Shown piece by piece: positions 1 through 8,948 of a stretch of DNA of 64,000 bases. Numbering within the stretch: the first letter of the stretch is position 1; each line of letters begins with the position of its first letter. The DNA is from Brucella daejeonensis (lineage in GTDB: Bacteria > Pseudomonadota > Alphaproteobacteria > Rhizobiales > Rhizobiaceae): assembly GCF_014199265.1 (NCBI RefSeq), contig NZ_JACIJG010000008.1:62001-126000 (forward strand), written 5' to 3'. Made by a program: the position numbers and the translations under genes. The notes below the pieces were generated by a model. The model made no database searches. It saw nothing but the letters and a program-made list of their open reading frames with translations, and was not told where the DNA came from.

Positions 1-2
1 GG

Positions 3-218
3 GCGGGCGGGCTTGCGCGGCTTCTCGATGCCGCCGAACGCTACGACGCTCCCGTCTTTCCGGTCACCGGCGGCGACCTTCTCGCACGCGGGATCGAGAA
101 GGGGCCGGGGCTTGGGAAAAGATTGCGGTCGCTCGAAACTTTCTGGATAGACTCCGGTTTTAGTCTTGACCGTGCCACACTTCTGGACAAGCTTGATCGC
201 GATAATATGAACGGCTGA
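3..218 (+). CDS. cca: CCA tRNA nucleotidyltransferase, C-terminal end (partial)
   Basis: The frame is open from the window edge to a TGA and gives 71 residues. The segment reads PVFPVTGGDLLARGIEKGPG, followed by a helix and the ending FWIDSGFSLDR. This is the usual C-terminal end of the alphaproteobacterial CCA-adding enzyme/poly(A) polymerase family, which completes the 3' CCA of tRNAs. The catalytic head lies outside the window, so activity cannot be judged. Identification rests on this short tail alone. Confidence 0.72.
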   Translation, partial: AGGLARLLDAAERYDAPVFPVTGGDLLARGIEKGPGLGKRLRSLETFWIDSGFSLDRATLLDKLDRDNMNG

Positions 219-300
219 CGGCTTGTTTGCAAATTTCTGCCGTAGTTTCATTGATTTATGGCTGAGAGCTTCTTGGCGCGCGTTTTGAAAGAGCAAGAAG

Positions 301-1137
301 ATGTCTAACCCCGATACTTCGATACAAGACAAGACCGGCTCCGAACCGCAGCAGAAATTCGGTACGGCGGGGATTGCGGCGATGGACCGTCCAAGCGCCA
401 TCACCCGCTTTTTCATGGGCATAGTCTCCTGGGCCGAGAGGCTCAATCTGAAATATGCCAGGCTCGGCAATCCGTCGGTCTACGATAATGCGACTTTTCC
501 ATGGGCTGCCGAGATCGAAAAGGAATGGCCCGCCATCCGCAAGGAGCTGGACACGATCCTGCTGCGCCAGAACGAGCTGCCCTCGTTTCAGGATATTTCG
601 ACCGATGTGAAGACGATTTCGACCGACAATCGCTGGAAGACCTTCTTCCTGCTCGGTTTCGGCTTGAAGTCGGAGCAGAATATCAAAGCCTGCCCGGAAA
701 CGTGGCGCATCGTCAACAAGATCCCCGGCCTGACGACGGCCATGTTCTCGATCTTCGAGCCGGGCAAGCATCTGCCGCCGCATCGCGGGCCTTATAATGG
801 CGTGCTGCGCCTGCATCTGGGTCTTATCGTGCCGGAGCCGAACGACAAGCTTGCCATCCGCGTGGACAGCCAAGTCTGCCACTGGCACGAAGGCAAGGTG
901 CTGATTTTCGACGATGCTTATGAACACGAGGCATGGAACCATTCCGACCATACGCGCGTGGTGCTGTTCGTCGATTTCGTGAAACCGCTGAAATTCCCGG
1001 CGCGCTTCATCAACTGGTGCCTGATGAACCTCGCGATCTTCACGCCTTTCATCAAGGAAGGGCTGGATAACCACAATGAGTGGGAAAAGAAGTTTTATGC
1101 GGAGGCTGAAAAGCTGCGTAATCAGCCAAAGATATGA
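301..1137 (+). CDS. Aspartyl/asparaginyl beta-hydroxylase family protein (LpxO/OlsC-like)
   Basis: This 278-residue protein belongs to the Fe(II)/2-oxoglutarate AspH family. In Gram-negative bacteria members such as LpxO and OlsC hydroxylate acyl chains of lipid A or ornithine lipids at the inner membrane. The probable iron ligands are His161 (in HRGPYNG) and His209 (in DDAYEHEAWNH), and Arg219 probably binds the 2-oxoglutarate carboxylate. Hydrophobic stretches near residues 34-44 and 234-248 suggest membrane association. AAGAAG lies directly upstream of the ATG and a strong terminator follows, so it is probably a single-gene unit. Whether the substrate is lipid A or ornithine lipid cannot be told from sequence. 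Confidence 0.82.
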   Translation: MSNPDTSIQDKTGSEPQQKFGTAGIAAMDRPSAITRFFMGIVSWAERLNLKYARLGNPSVYDNATFPWAAEIEKEWPAIRKELDTILLRQNELPSFQDISTDVKTISTDNRWKTFFLLGFGLKSEQNIKACPETWRIVNKIPGLTTAMFSIFEPGKHLPPHRGPYNGVLRLHLGLIVPEPNDKLAIRVDSQVCHWHEGKVLIFDDAYEHEAWNHSDHTRVVLFVDFVKPLKFPARFINWCLMNLAIFTPFIKEGLDNHNEWEKKFYAEAEKLRNQPKI

Positions 1138-1178
1138 CGCGGTTTGACTATCGGCAGGCATGATCTTAAATGAATGAA

Positions 1179-1205
1179 GGAGGGCCTGTCGCCCTCCTGT
1201 TTTTT
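1179..1205 (+). terminator. Intrinsic terminator of the hydroxylase gene
   Basis: GGAGGGC pairs with GCCCTCC across a five-base loop and is followed by a run of six T. It sits about 40 bases after the hydroxylase stop. Confidence 0.85.
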
Positions 1206-1300
1206 GGCCTCTGAACGAGGAATTGTTGATGCTGGAGATTGTAGGAAGCCTTTAATCGTTCCGAACGCGGTGATGGGCGCTGAGGGTGCCTGATCCGCTG

Positions 1301-1387
1301 ATGTTCAGGAACGGAAACGGCATTGGCCGTGGGCAGTTGGCTGTCCGCGAAGGCTGGTGCTTGTCTTGGTTTCCATCCAGGCATTAA
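1301..1387 (+). other. Possible 28-codon leader ORF upstream of topAI/yjhX
   Basis: An ATG-initiated 28-codon frame ends in TAA five bases before the yjhX start codon. No good Shine-Dalgarno sequence precedes its ATG, so translation is uncertain. It is listed because E. coli topAI-yjhQ is reported to be controlled through a translated leader (toiL); the similarity here is only in position. Confidence 0.25.
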
Positions 1388-1392
1388 CAACG

Positions 1393-1647
1393 ATGAATAT
1401 CTCACGCATGGAACAGCGCGTGTTGCACGTGCTGGCGCAGGGCGGTCACATCCGCCATCTGCGCGAAAACGGACGCATCTGCGAAATCGAATGCTACACC
1501 CGCGAGGGCCATTTGCTTTCCGATTGCACGATGGCAGTTTTCCAACAATTGCGCCGCAAGCGGCTGATCGAATCCCGTATGGGCAGTCCGTATCGCATCT
1601 CGCTGAAAGGGCGCGAAAATGTCCGCGCTCAGGCCAACAACCGGTGA
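1393..1647 (+). CDS. yjhX: TopAI/YjhX family protein (UPF0386), putative topoisomerase I inhibitor toxin
   Basis: The 84-residue product matches the YjhX/UPF0386 family along its length: [18 protein letters not shown] at the N-terminus, [14 protein letters not shown] in the middle and a C-terminal [10 protein letters not shown]. coli YjhX (TopAI, about 85 residues) binds and inhibits topoisomerase I and is toxic when overproduced. The start was chosen because the conserved family sequence begins there; an upstream in-frame ATG at 1357 would add 12 unrelated residues. The next gene, 11 bases downstream, encodes the YjhQ-type acetyltransferase, so the pair keeps the E. coli topAI-yjhQ order. 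No strong ribosome site is visible. Confidence 0.85.
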   Translation: MNISRMEQRVLHVLAQGGHIRHLRENGRICEIECYTREGHLLSDCTMAVFQQLRRKRLIESRMGSPYRISLKGRENVRAQANNR

Positions 1648-1658
1648 AGGAGGACGTC

Positions 1659-2153
1659 ATGCATATTCGCAGGGAAAGGCCTGAAGACGCCGCCGAAATT
1701 CGCCATCTGACCGACGAGGCGTTTCGGAGCGCGCCTTATAGCAACGGGAAGGAAGGCGAAATCGTCGATACGCTTCGCGCCGCAAAGGCACTCACCCTGT
1801 CTCTGGTTGCCGAAGACAAGGGCAGGATTCTCGGTCATGTCGCTTTTTCGCCGGTTCTGACCGGCGGCGAGAACAAGGGCTGGTACGGGCTTGGTCCCGT
1901 CTCGGTCCGTCCCGAGCGTCAGGGCGAGGGCATTGGCGGCGCGCTGATCCGGGAAGGGCTTGGCATCCTGCGGCGAGAAGGCGCGGGAGGCTGCGTTCTT
2001 CTTGGCGAACCCGGCTATTACGGGCGGTTCGGTTTCAGGGCCGATGCGCGGCTGAGATTGCCGGGTGTGCCAGTGGAATATTTCCAGTGTCTGGCTTTCG
2101 GGCCGGACATGCCGGAAGGCGAGGTCGCCTATCACTCCGCTTTCTATATATAA
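1659..2153 (+). CDS. GNAT N-acetyltransferase, YjhQ-like (putative antitoxin partner)
   Basis: This 164-residue single-domain GNAT protein has the acetyl-CoA binding core VSVRPERQGEGIGGALI (about residues 87-103, the R/Q-x-x-G-x-G/A loop) and a C-terminal YYGRFGF motif typical of the YjhQ branch. GAAGGAGG lies immediately upstream of the ATG, and the gene follows yjhX by 11 bases, so they are probably co-transcribed. In E. coli YjhQ is described as the antitoxin for YjhX/TopAI. Its substrate is unknown, and a general small-molecule acetyltransferase role is possible. Confidence 0.8.
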   Translation: MHIRRERPEDAAEIRHLTDEAFRSAPYSNGKEGEIVDTLRAAKALTLSLVAEDKGRILGHVAFSPVLTGGENKGWYGLGPVSVRPERQGEGIGGALIREGLGILRREGAGGCVLLGEPGYYGRFGFRADARLRLPGVPVEYFQCLAFGPDMPEGEVAYHSAFYI

Positions 2154-2160
2154 ATTAAGG

Positions 2161-2187
2161 AAAAGGGCCGGGAAACCGGCCCCTTTT
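2161..2187. terminator. Bidirectional terminator between yjhQ-like gene and hemF
   Basis: AAAAGGGCCGG, a GAAA tetraloop and CCGGCCCCTTTT form a hairpin with A and T tails on opposite sides. It serves two convergent genes. Confidence 0.85.
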
Positions 2188-2193
2188 ACTTTA

Positions 2194-3129
<936 letters not shown>

Positions 3130-3341
3130 TCAGGCGGGCATCCGCCGGTCTCGCGCGGCCAAGGTTAAATGGATGAACTATTATTGTCTGGCTTATCAAA
3201 GTCCTGCATCGGCGCAAAGCGTCAAGCGCGTTGCAGGAGGGCAGTATAGACCCTCTCCCCAAGAAAAGACTCGTCTTTGGGTTGCTGCTCTCCTATCTTT
3301 CTCCACAGTAAGTCCTGACCTTGGGGTTTGGAGGCAATCCT

Positions 3342-3614
3342 ATGGCAGCAGTACCGCCCGGTCCACCGCTCGAAGGCCTGCGCAAGCAGCTTGAGAAAAG
3401 CCGCGCCCAGAAAAGCACGAAGAAAAGCCGTATGCCGCGCGACGGATTTGTCCGCGAGACGTTCAGCCTGCCCAGGCAGGCTGCGCGCGAAAAGGCGCGC
3501 GAATGGTTCGAGACCTTTCCAAAGGCCGCCTATTGGACGGAGATCGAAAGCTGGTGCGAGCGGCCTGACGATGTGATCGAATTCACCATGCGCCGTCTGG
3601 CGACGGCGGATTAG
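3342..3614 (+). CDS. Conserved small hypothetical protein
   Basis: The 90-residue product is not recognised as a named family. It starts with a Pro/Gly-rich tail, then a basic stretch (residues about 15-35, rich in Lys/Arg), then FVRETFSLPRQAAREKAREWFETFPKAA and a C-terminal acidic/aromatic segment. TTTGGAGG lies eight bases before the ATG, which favours this start over an upstream in-frame TTG. There is no signal peptide or membrane span. The basic middle could contact nucleic acid, but that is only a guess. It diverges from hemF and is followed by a hairpin terminator. Confidence 0.7.
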   Translation: MAAVPPGPPLEGLRKQLEKSRAQKSTKKSRMPRDGFVRETFSLPRQAAREKAREWFETFPKAAYWTEIESWCERPDDVIEFTMRRLATAD

Positions 3615-3673
3615 TGAATTGGTTTATTCTGACTGCGTAAATCAATGAAACAAGACTCAGATTAGGGCTTGGT

Positions 3674-3708
3674 AAAAGTGCCCGTCGACGAAATCGACGA
3701 GCACTTTT
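3674..3708. terminator. Bidirectional hairpin terminator
   Basis: AAAAGTGC-CCGTCGA pairs with TCGACGA-GCACTTTT around a short CGAAA loop, with T tracts on both strands. It separates the convergent small gene and omptin gene. Confidence 0.75.
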
Positions 3709-3794
3709 ATTTCTGAATCGTTATATCGTTACCCGTTCGAGCCTCCGTTGAGAGCCTTATTTTTCAACGCAAGCGAGGCAACCGAAACAGAGTT

Positions 3795-4739
3795 CTAGAA
3801 TTTTATTTTCAGGCCGGCGGATACGGTTGCCGCTTCGAATGAAGCGCCGGCGCTGTTCGGATTGAAGCCGCTGGTGCCATTGGAGCGATTGAAAATCTGG
3901 GTGTCGCCTCTCATTTTCAGGTGTTTTTCAAGCCCGGCCGTCACATAAAGACTTGATTGCTCGTTGAACGAATAAGAAGCGCTGGCCTGAATTTCAAAAA
4001 AAGGCGCACTTTCAAATGATTCCATGAAACGTAGATCGCGCAGCCAGTGATCGTCGATGTCTTTGCCCGAAACAGTAACGCCGGCACGCCCGAGAGCGCT
4101 GAACGACCACCGTTCCAGATTTGTGGTCCATTCGGAGCCAATGAAAAGAGCCGGTAAACGCTGCTCGTAGCTTATTCCCTTTCCATTGGGAAGTGTTCCT
4201 TCATCGTCACGAAAATCTCTGACACTGTAGGTGTAACTTCCACCATAGGCCGTCCATTTTACATTCGTATATTTAAAGCCACCATGTATATTCAGCGTAT
4301 TCCGGGAGTTGATTATGAAATTATGCCCCAGAGCGACGTCAAAACTGACATAGCGGTCCAGATTCGTTTCGCTTAGAGAGTGATGGGTCCAGTCGTCGAA
4401 ATCATACCCTCTGAAGCCTCGGACGTTGGATAACCAGTCATAGTCGTGCAAATTTCCACTTCCAAGCAAACCGACTTTCAAATTTCCCAGGAAGACAAGA
4501 TCGGAACCGATATCCGCCGTTAATTTTCCAGTCAGAACTGGCATCTGGGACTTCCAGAAGAGATGGCTGACCCTGTTGTCTCGTCCGTAGACTATTTCAC
4601 CGGCTTTAACCCAGGAATATCCTATTCCCCCGGAAAATTGGTAGTTTATGCCTTTATAATCTTGTTTTGAAAACTCCGAAGAGTTGGCATTATTACAGCT
4701 TGCAGCATACAGAAATAATAAAAATGTTATCTTTTTCAT
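3795..4739 (-). CDS. Omptin family outer-membrane aspartyl protease
   Basis: This 314-residue protein aligns by motif with the OmpT/Pla/PgtE family, ten-stranded outer-membrane barrels that cleave between basic residues. The catalytic pairs are present: Asp99 and Asp101 in HDYDW (OmpT Asp83/Asp85), and Asp229 and His231 in KDIDDHW (OmpT Asp210/His212). Other family features are TAYGGSYTYSVRDFRDD, LPNGKGISYEQR and a C-terminal aromatic residue (KIKF). The N-terminal 20 residues look like a signal peptide; the AASC at 12-15 is a poor lipobox. The gene and its upstream region are clearly more AT-rich than the neighbours, which suggests horizontal acquisition. A perfect dyad lies about 75 bases upstream of the start. 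Confidence 0.9.
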   Translation of the reverse strand: MKKITFLLFLYAASCNNANSSEFSKQDYKGINYQFSGGIGYSWVKAGEIVYGRDNRVSHLFWKSQMPVLTGKLTADIGSDLVFLGNLKVGLLGSGNLHDYDWLSNVRGFRGYDFDDWTHHSLSETNLDRYVSFDVALGHNFIINSRNTLNIHGGFKYTNVKWTAYGGSYTYSVRDFRDDEGTLPNGKGISYEQRLPALFIGSEWTTNLERWSFSALGRAGVTVSGKDIDDHWLRDLRFMESFESAPFFEIQASASYSFNEQSSLYVTAGLEKHLKMRGDTQIFNRSNGTSGFNPNSAGASFEAATVSAGLKIKF

Positions 4740-4813
4740 TCTCTACCCCGTTCAATTTAATTGAAATCTGCAACGAGGTATTTTTTATTCGAAATATAAT
4801 CAATCGCAGGATC

Positions 4814-4848
4814 GAGCAGGCAATTATAAAATATAAAATTGCCTGCTC
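4814..4848. promoter_or_regulatory. Perfect 12-bp inverted repeat upstream of the omptin gene
   Basis: GAGCAGGCAATT is followed after 11 AT-only bases by AATTGCCTGCTC. The element lies 75-109 bases before the omptin ATG. There is no T tract after the stem on the minus strand, so it does not look like a terminator for the upstream gene. An operator or structured leader is more likely. Confidence 0.55.
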
Positions 4849-4973
4849 AATATCTGAATCAAAAAGCGGCCGGCCGCAGCGAAATGGTGCGTTTCATGGA
4901 CCGGAACGCGGGCCAATTTCCATTGACGGACCGGCATGGCGACTTTTGGAACAGACACTCAACGCCGTGAATG

Positions 4974-6011
4974 TTACTTTGCCGCAGTCTGCGGAGCCTT
5001 TTCCCAAGCCTGCCAGTTCCTGACGATGCTGTCGGCATAGGCCTTGCCGACGCGATAGGCGTTGGCCGTGGCGAGCGGAAAGCCGCCGGAATTAGCGGCA
5101 AGCGATTCGCTGGCGGTCTGGTCCTTGCCCTGCCGGTCGAAATTCGACGCGGTGCGCAAAAGGGCGATGCGGCTGAAATCGAGCTTGCCCGCATCTGCGG
5201 CGCGTTTCAACGCCGTCAAAGTGGCGTTGTCTTCCATCTGCGAGGTGCAATAATCGGCCTTGCCCTCGGTCAGAAGTTTCGACCATTCGGCCATCGCTTC
5301 GCCGAGTTTCGCGCCATGCCAGTAGGTGTCGCCCGAAGCGGTGTCGCAGATCGTGACCTTCGGCGCGCCGGTCGCGGCTTCCTCGCTATAATGCTTGCGA
5401 TATTCCTTCGCCGCGTCGCTGTCGAGAAGTTCGACGCCCCTGGTTGTCGCCAGGGCATAGTCGGCGAGCTTGCCGTTCAGTTCGAAGACTTCCGTGCCCG
5501 CGGCCCATTTAGGCTTTTCGCCGGGTCTGGCGGTGCCAAGACCGAAAAAGTCCGTCGGCCAGCCTTCCGGCGCTTCGCGGATGTCGATGCGGTGGCTCAG
5601 ATTGGCGTCGATGGAATATTTCGCCCAGTGGGCCGAGCCGAGCGTGCCGTGTTCGGGATCGACACCGGCGATGCCCGCGATCAGGAAATAGCTGTGCGAG
5701 AGGTCGAGCCTGTCGCTCAGCGCCATGGCGGCAACCGAGCTTGCGGCATTGGCGAAACCCATCGCCGTCGTCATGTGGCAGAGTCCCTCGGACGTGCAGT
5801 CGATCTCCGGATATTCCGCGTTGAGGCCCGGCAGCCTGATCTTCTGCGTGAATTTTTCGCCTTCAAGCCATGGCTTGGCTTCCTCGCCGAACATGGTGAT
5901 GACCATCACCTTCGGCGTGATGCGCTGAGGCTCCCTGGCAAGGGCGGGGGCGCTTGCCAGAAGCGAAATGGCGGAAGCGGCGAGCGCGATAGTACGAATG
6001 GACAGGTTCAT
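4974..6011 (-). CDS. Purine nucleoside permease family protein (NUP), exported
   Basis: This 345-residue protein belongs to the NUP family (Pfam PF06516), named after a Candida purine nucleoside permease and related in fold to nucleoside phosphorylases. A signal peptide (residues 1-25, cleavage after APALA) implies a periplasmic location. Family signatures are VMVITMFGEEAKPWL near residues 35-49, CHMTTAMGFANAASS near 78-92, YFLIAGIAGVDPEHG (about 108-122) and RTASNFDRQ in the C-terminal third. A role in nucleoside binding or cleavage in the periplasm is plausible, but bacterial members are poorly characterised. It is followed by the AT-rich omptin region. Confidence 0.83.
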   Translation of the reverse strand: MNLSIRTIALAASAISLLASAPALAREPQRITPKVMVITMFGEEAKPWLEGEKFTQKIRLPGLNAEYPEIDCTSEGLCHMTTAMGFANAASSVAAMALSDRLDLSHSYFLIAGIAGVDPEHGTLGSAHWAKYSIDANLSHRIDIREAPEGWPTDFFGLGTARPGEKPKWAAGTEVFELNGKLADYALATTRGVELLDSDAAKEYRKHYSEEAATGAPKVTICDTASGDTYWHGAKLGEAMAEWSKLLTEGKADYCTSQMEDNATLTALKRAADAGKLDFSRIALLRTASNFDRQGKDQTASESLAANSGGFPLATANAYRVGKAYADSIVRNWQAWEKAPQTAAK

Positions 6012-6065
6012 GGACGAAGCGAGCCTTTCAGACCGGACGGGGGAGATGCGGCCTTGCGAAACCGG

Positions 6066-6530
6066 TCATTTCGCGAGGCTTTTCCTTTGCCGCAGAGCTT
6101 CGCCCGCCGTCATGGCAACCGAAATCGCAAGATTTAGCGAGCGCGTGCCCGGCATCATCGGGATGAGGAGGCGCGCATCGGCGGCGTCATGCACATTATC
6201 GGGGACGCCGGAGGATTCGCGTCCGAACAGAAGAATGTCGTTTTCCTGAAACGCGTAGTCCGTATAAGGGATCGCCGCCCCGGTCGACAGAAGCACGAGG
6301 CGGCGTTTCGCGCCCCTGCGCCAGTCGTCGAAATGGCGCCAGTCGGCATGTCTCGTCAGTGCTGCCTGTTCCAGATAATCCATGCCGGCGCGCTTCAGGG
6401 AGCGGTCGGAAATATCGAACCCGGCAGGTTCGATCAGATCGACCGCGAAGCCGAGACAGGCGGCCATGCGCAGGATGGTTCCCGTATTGCCGGGAATATC
6501 GGGCTGGTAAAGGGCAACGCGCAGTTCCAT
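6066..6530 (-). CDS. trmL: tRNA (cytidine(34)-2'-O)-methyltransferase
   Basis: TrmL uses S-adenosylmethionine to methylate the 2'-O of the wobble nucleotide of tRNA-Leu isoacceptors. The 154-residue product has the SPOUT knot motifs: N-GNTGTILRMAACLG near residues 14-27, LLFGRESSGVP at about 99-109 and IPMMPGTRSLNLAISVA near 122-138. The ATG was chosen to match the family start (MELRVALYQPDIPGNTG). The gene diverges from the ABC exporter to its right. Confidence 0.92.
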   Translation of the reverse strand: MELRVALYQPDIPGNTGTILRMAACLGFAVDLIEPAGFDISDRSLKRAGMDYLEQAALTRHADWRHFDDWRRGAKRRLVLLSTGAAIPYTDYAFQENDILLFGRESSGVPDNVHDAADARLLIPMMPGTRSLNLAISVAMTAGEALRQRKSLAK

Positions 6531-6706
6531 ATGATGCGGGTAGCGTGAAATGCCGATGGTCGCAAGCGTCGAAAACGACCGCGGGCAGGGCATCAACAAT
6601 ATGAGGGGCGGCGCCAACACGCCACCCGGCGGCATGTGTCAGTTGATTCCTGTTTTGTTCCTGTTTCGCCTTTGCAATTTCCAAAGGCTCGCCTAAAAGG
6701 GGCACC

Positions 6707-8563
6707 ATGTTCAAATGGTTTGAAAATCGACTCGAAGCCTATCCCGAAGAACCGCCGCGCGAACCCCCGCGCGAGCTGGTGGCCTTCTGCCTTTATTACA
6801 CCCGCGGCGCCTGGCCGTGGATCATCGGCATGGCCATTTTCACGACGCTGATCGCCGTCATCGAGGTGTCGCTCTTCGCCTTTCTCGGCAATATCGTGGA
6901 CTGGCTTTCCAGCCAGTCGCGCGAGACTTTCCTGTCGAATGAGGGCTGGCGGCTGGCGCTGATCGCGGGCGTGGTGCTGATCGGCCTGCCGGGCGTGGTG
7001 CTGGTGCATTCGCTGCTCATCCACCAGACGCTGCTCGGCAATTATCCGATGCGCGTGCGCTGGCTGATGCACCGCTACCTGATACGCCAGTCGATGGCCT
7101 TCTTTCAGGACGAGTTCGCCGGACGCATCTCGACCAAGCTGATGCAGACCGCGCTCGCCGTGCGCGAGACGGTGATGAAGCTGCTCGACGTGCTCAACTA
7201 TGTCGTCGTCTATTTCGCGGGTACGCTGTTCATCGCGGCATCCGCCGATCTGCGGCTGATGATCCCGTTTGCAGTGTGGCTCGCCGCCTATATCGTGCTG
7301 CTGCGCATTTTCATTCCGCGCCTGCGCATCATTTCGGAAGAGCAGGCCGATGCACGCTCCACCATGACCGGGCGCATCGTGGACAGCTATACCAATATCG
7401 CGACCGTGAAACTGTTCTCGCATTCCAGCCGCGAGGAATCCTATGTTCGCGAGAGCCTCGACATCTTCATGGGCACGGTGCATCGCCAGATGCGGCTCGT
7501 GACGATGTTCCATCTCGCACTCTATTTGTCGAACTGCCTGCTGCTTTTCGCTGTCGGCGCGATCGGCATCGGCCTGTGGATGAACGAAGCCGTTTCGGTC
7601 GGCGCGGTGGCGGTCGGCATCGGCCTGGTGCTGCGTCTCAACGGTATGTCGCAGTGGATCATGTGGGAAATGTCCGCCCTGTTCGAGAATATCGGCACGG
7701 TGGAAGACGGGATCACGACGATTGCCCGCTCGCACGAGGTGGTTGACGTTCCGAACGCTCCGGCGCTCCATGTGACGAAGGGCGAGATGACCTTCGACAG
7801 GATCGGCTTCCATTACGGCAAGGGCAAGGGTGTGATCGAGGACCTTTCGCTCACGATTCCCGCCGGTCAGAAAGTCGGGCTGGTTGGGCGTTCGGGCGCG
7901 GGCAAGTCGACGCTCGTCAATCTGCTTCTGCGCTTCTACGATCTGGAAAAGGGCCGCATCCTGATAGACGGGCAGGATATTTCCGAGGTCGCGCAGGATT
8001 CGCTTCGCGCCAATATCGGCATGGTGACGCAGGACACGTCGCTGCTGCACCGCTCTGTGCGTGAAAACATCATGTACGGGCGTCCCGAGGCGACCGAGGA
8101 GATGTTGCGCCAGGCGATCCGTCTGGCGCAGGCCGACCAGTTCGTTCCGCTTTTGACCGATCCGAAGGGGCGGCAGGGGCTGGATGCGCATGTCGGCGAA
8201 CGCGGCGTCAAGCTTTCCGGCGGGCAGCGTCAGCGCATCGCCATCGCGCGCGTGATGCTGAAGGACGCGCCGATCCTCATTCTGGACGAGGCGACTTCGG
8301 CGCTCGATTCGGAAGTCGAAGCGGCAATCCAGGGCAGTCTCAACACGCTGATGGAAGGCAAGACGGTCATTGCCATCGCGCACCGCCTCTCCACCATCGC
8401 GGCGCTCGACCGCCTCGTGGTGGTGGACAAGGGGCGCATTGTCGAAGACGGCACGCATGAAGAACTTGTCGCGCTCGGCGGCATCTATGCAAGCCTGTGG
8501 GCGCGCCAGTCCGGCGGTTTCCTTGGCTTCGACGGGAATGCCGAGGACATGCTGGTCGGATAA
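6707..8563 (+). CDS. ABC exporter, fused permease and ATPase (MsbA/AtmA class)
   Basis: The 618-residue half-transporter has an N-terminal membrane domain with about six spans (residues about 40-330) and a C-terminal ATPase with all motifs intact: Walker A GRSGAGKST (about 394-402), signature LSGGQRQR (about 504) and Walker B ILILDEATSALD (about 524-535), followed by the H-loop in AIAHRLST. It probably works as a homodimer that exports a lipophilic compound across the inner membrane. The neighbours do not indicate a substrate. The intergenic space to trmL should hold two divergent promoters. Confidence 0.88.
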   Translation: MFKWFENRLEAYPEEPPREPPRELVAFCLYYTRGAWPWIIGMAIFTTLIAVIEVSLFAFLGNIVDWLSSQSRETFLSNEGWRLALIAGVVLIGLPGVVLVHSLLIHQTLLGNYPMRVRWLMHRYLIRQSMAFFQDEFAGRISTKLMQTALAVRETVMKLLDVLNYVVVYFAGTLFIAASADLRLMIPFAVWLAAYIVLLRIFIPRLRIISEEQADARSTMTGRIVDSYTNIATVKLFSHSSREESYVRESLDIFMGTVHRQMRLVTMFHLALYLSNCLLLFAVGAIGIGLWMNEAVSVGAVAVGIGLVLRLNGMSQWIMWEMSALFENIGTVEDGITTIARSHEVVDVPNAPALHVTKGEMTFDRIGFHYGKGKGVIEDLSLTIPAGQKVGLVGRSGAGKSTLVNLLLRFYDLEKGRILIDGQDISEVAQDSLRANIGMVTQDTSLLHRSVRENIMYGRPEATEEMLRQAIRLAQADQFVPLLTDPKGRQGLDAHVGERGVKLSGGQRQRIAIARVMLKDAPILILDEATSALDSEVEAAIQGSLNTLMEGKTVIAIAHRLSTIAALDRLVVVDKGRIVEDGTHEELVALGGIYASLWARQSGGFLGFDGNAEDMLVG

Positions 8564-8948
8564 GGACAGGATAATCGATGAAAGCGGCTCGGCGCGGGGC
8601 CGTGATTCGGCAGAATCGCCGCAAGTGCCCCCGGCGCCGCGCTGGCGCTCTCATCCGAAACCCCGCCGGTTTCCGACCCTGGAAGTCAAGCGGGAACCCT
8701 CGGCGTTTTCCCAAGCCTGAACTGTGCGGGGTTTTGTCCGTTCATTGAAATGAGCAGGCAAATCCGCCTGCGACATCGTGCCGTCATAAGGGCTTGGTGT
8801 CTGGACAAGGCTTTTTTACATGCATAAACCGTAGAATGAAATGGAGGGAATTTCGTCCTGTGAGCACTTGCGGGACTATTTTTGCGCAGGTGCAAAACGG
8901 ACGAGGGGAGAGTTCAATTGAACATGCAGGTTGAAAAGGAATTGGCAC
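8564..8948. other. Intergenic region upstream of petABC
   Basis: This 385-base stretch holds no convincing gene. A 56-codon ATG frame at 8578-8748 is very Arg-rich and looks accidental. The AT-rich part near 8790-8840 probably contains the petABC promoter, but no clear -35/-10 pair could be assigned. Confidence 0.5.

Noticed and set aside
256-1161. A 301-codon minus-strand frame opposite the hydroxylase gene
   Set aside because: It is the antisense of a gene with clear AspH motifs, and its own translation is Arg/Asp/His-rich without family sequence.
6593-8458. A 621-codon minus-strand frame opposite the ABC exporter
   Set aside because: It mirrors the codon pattern of a clear ABC transporter, is very His/Arg-rich and has no domain.
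8578-8748. A 56-codon frame upstream of petA
   Set aside because: The product is extremely Arg-rich with no recognisable motif; the region is probably a promoter/leader.
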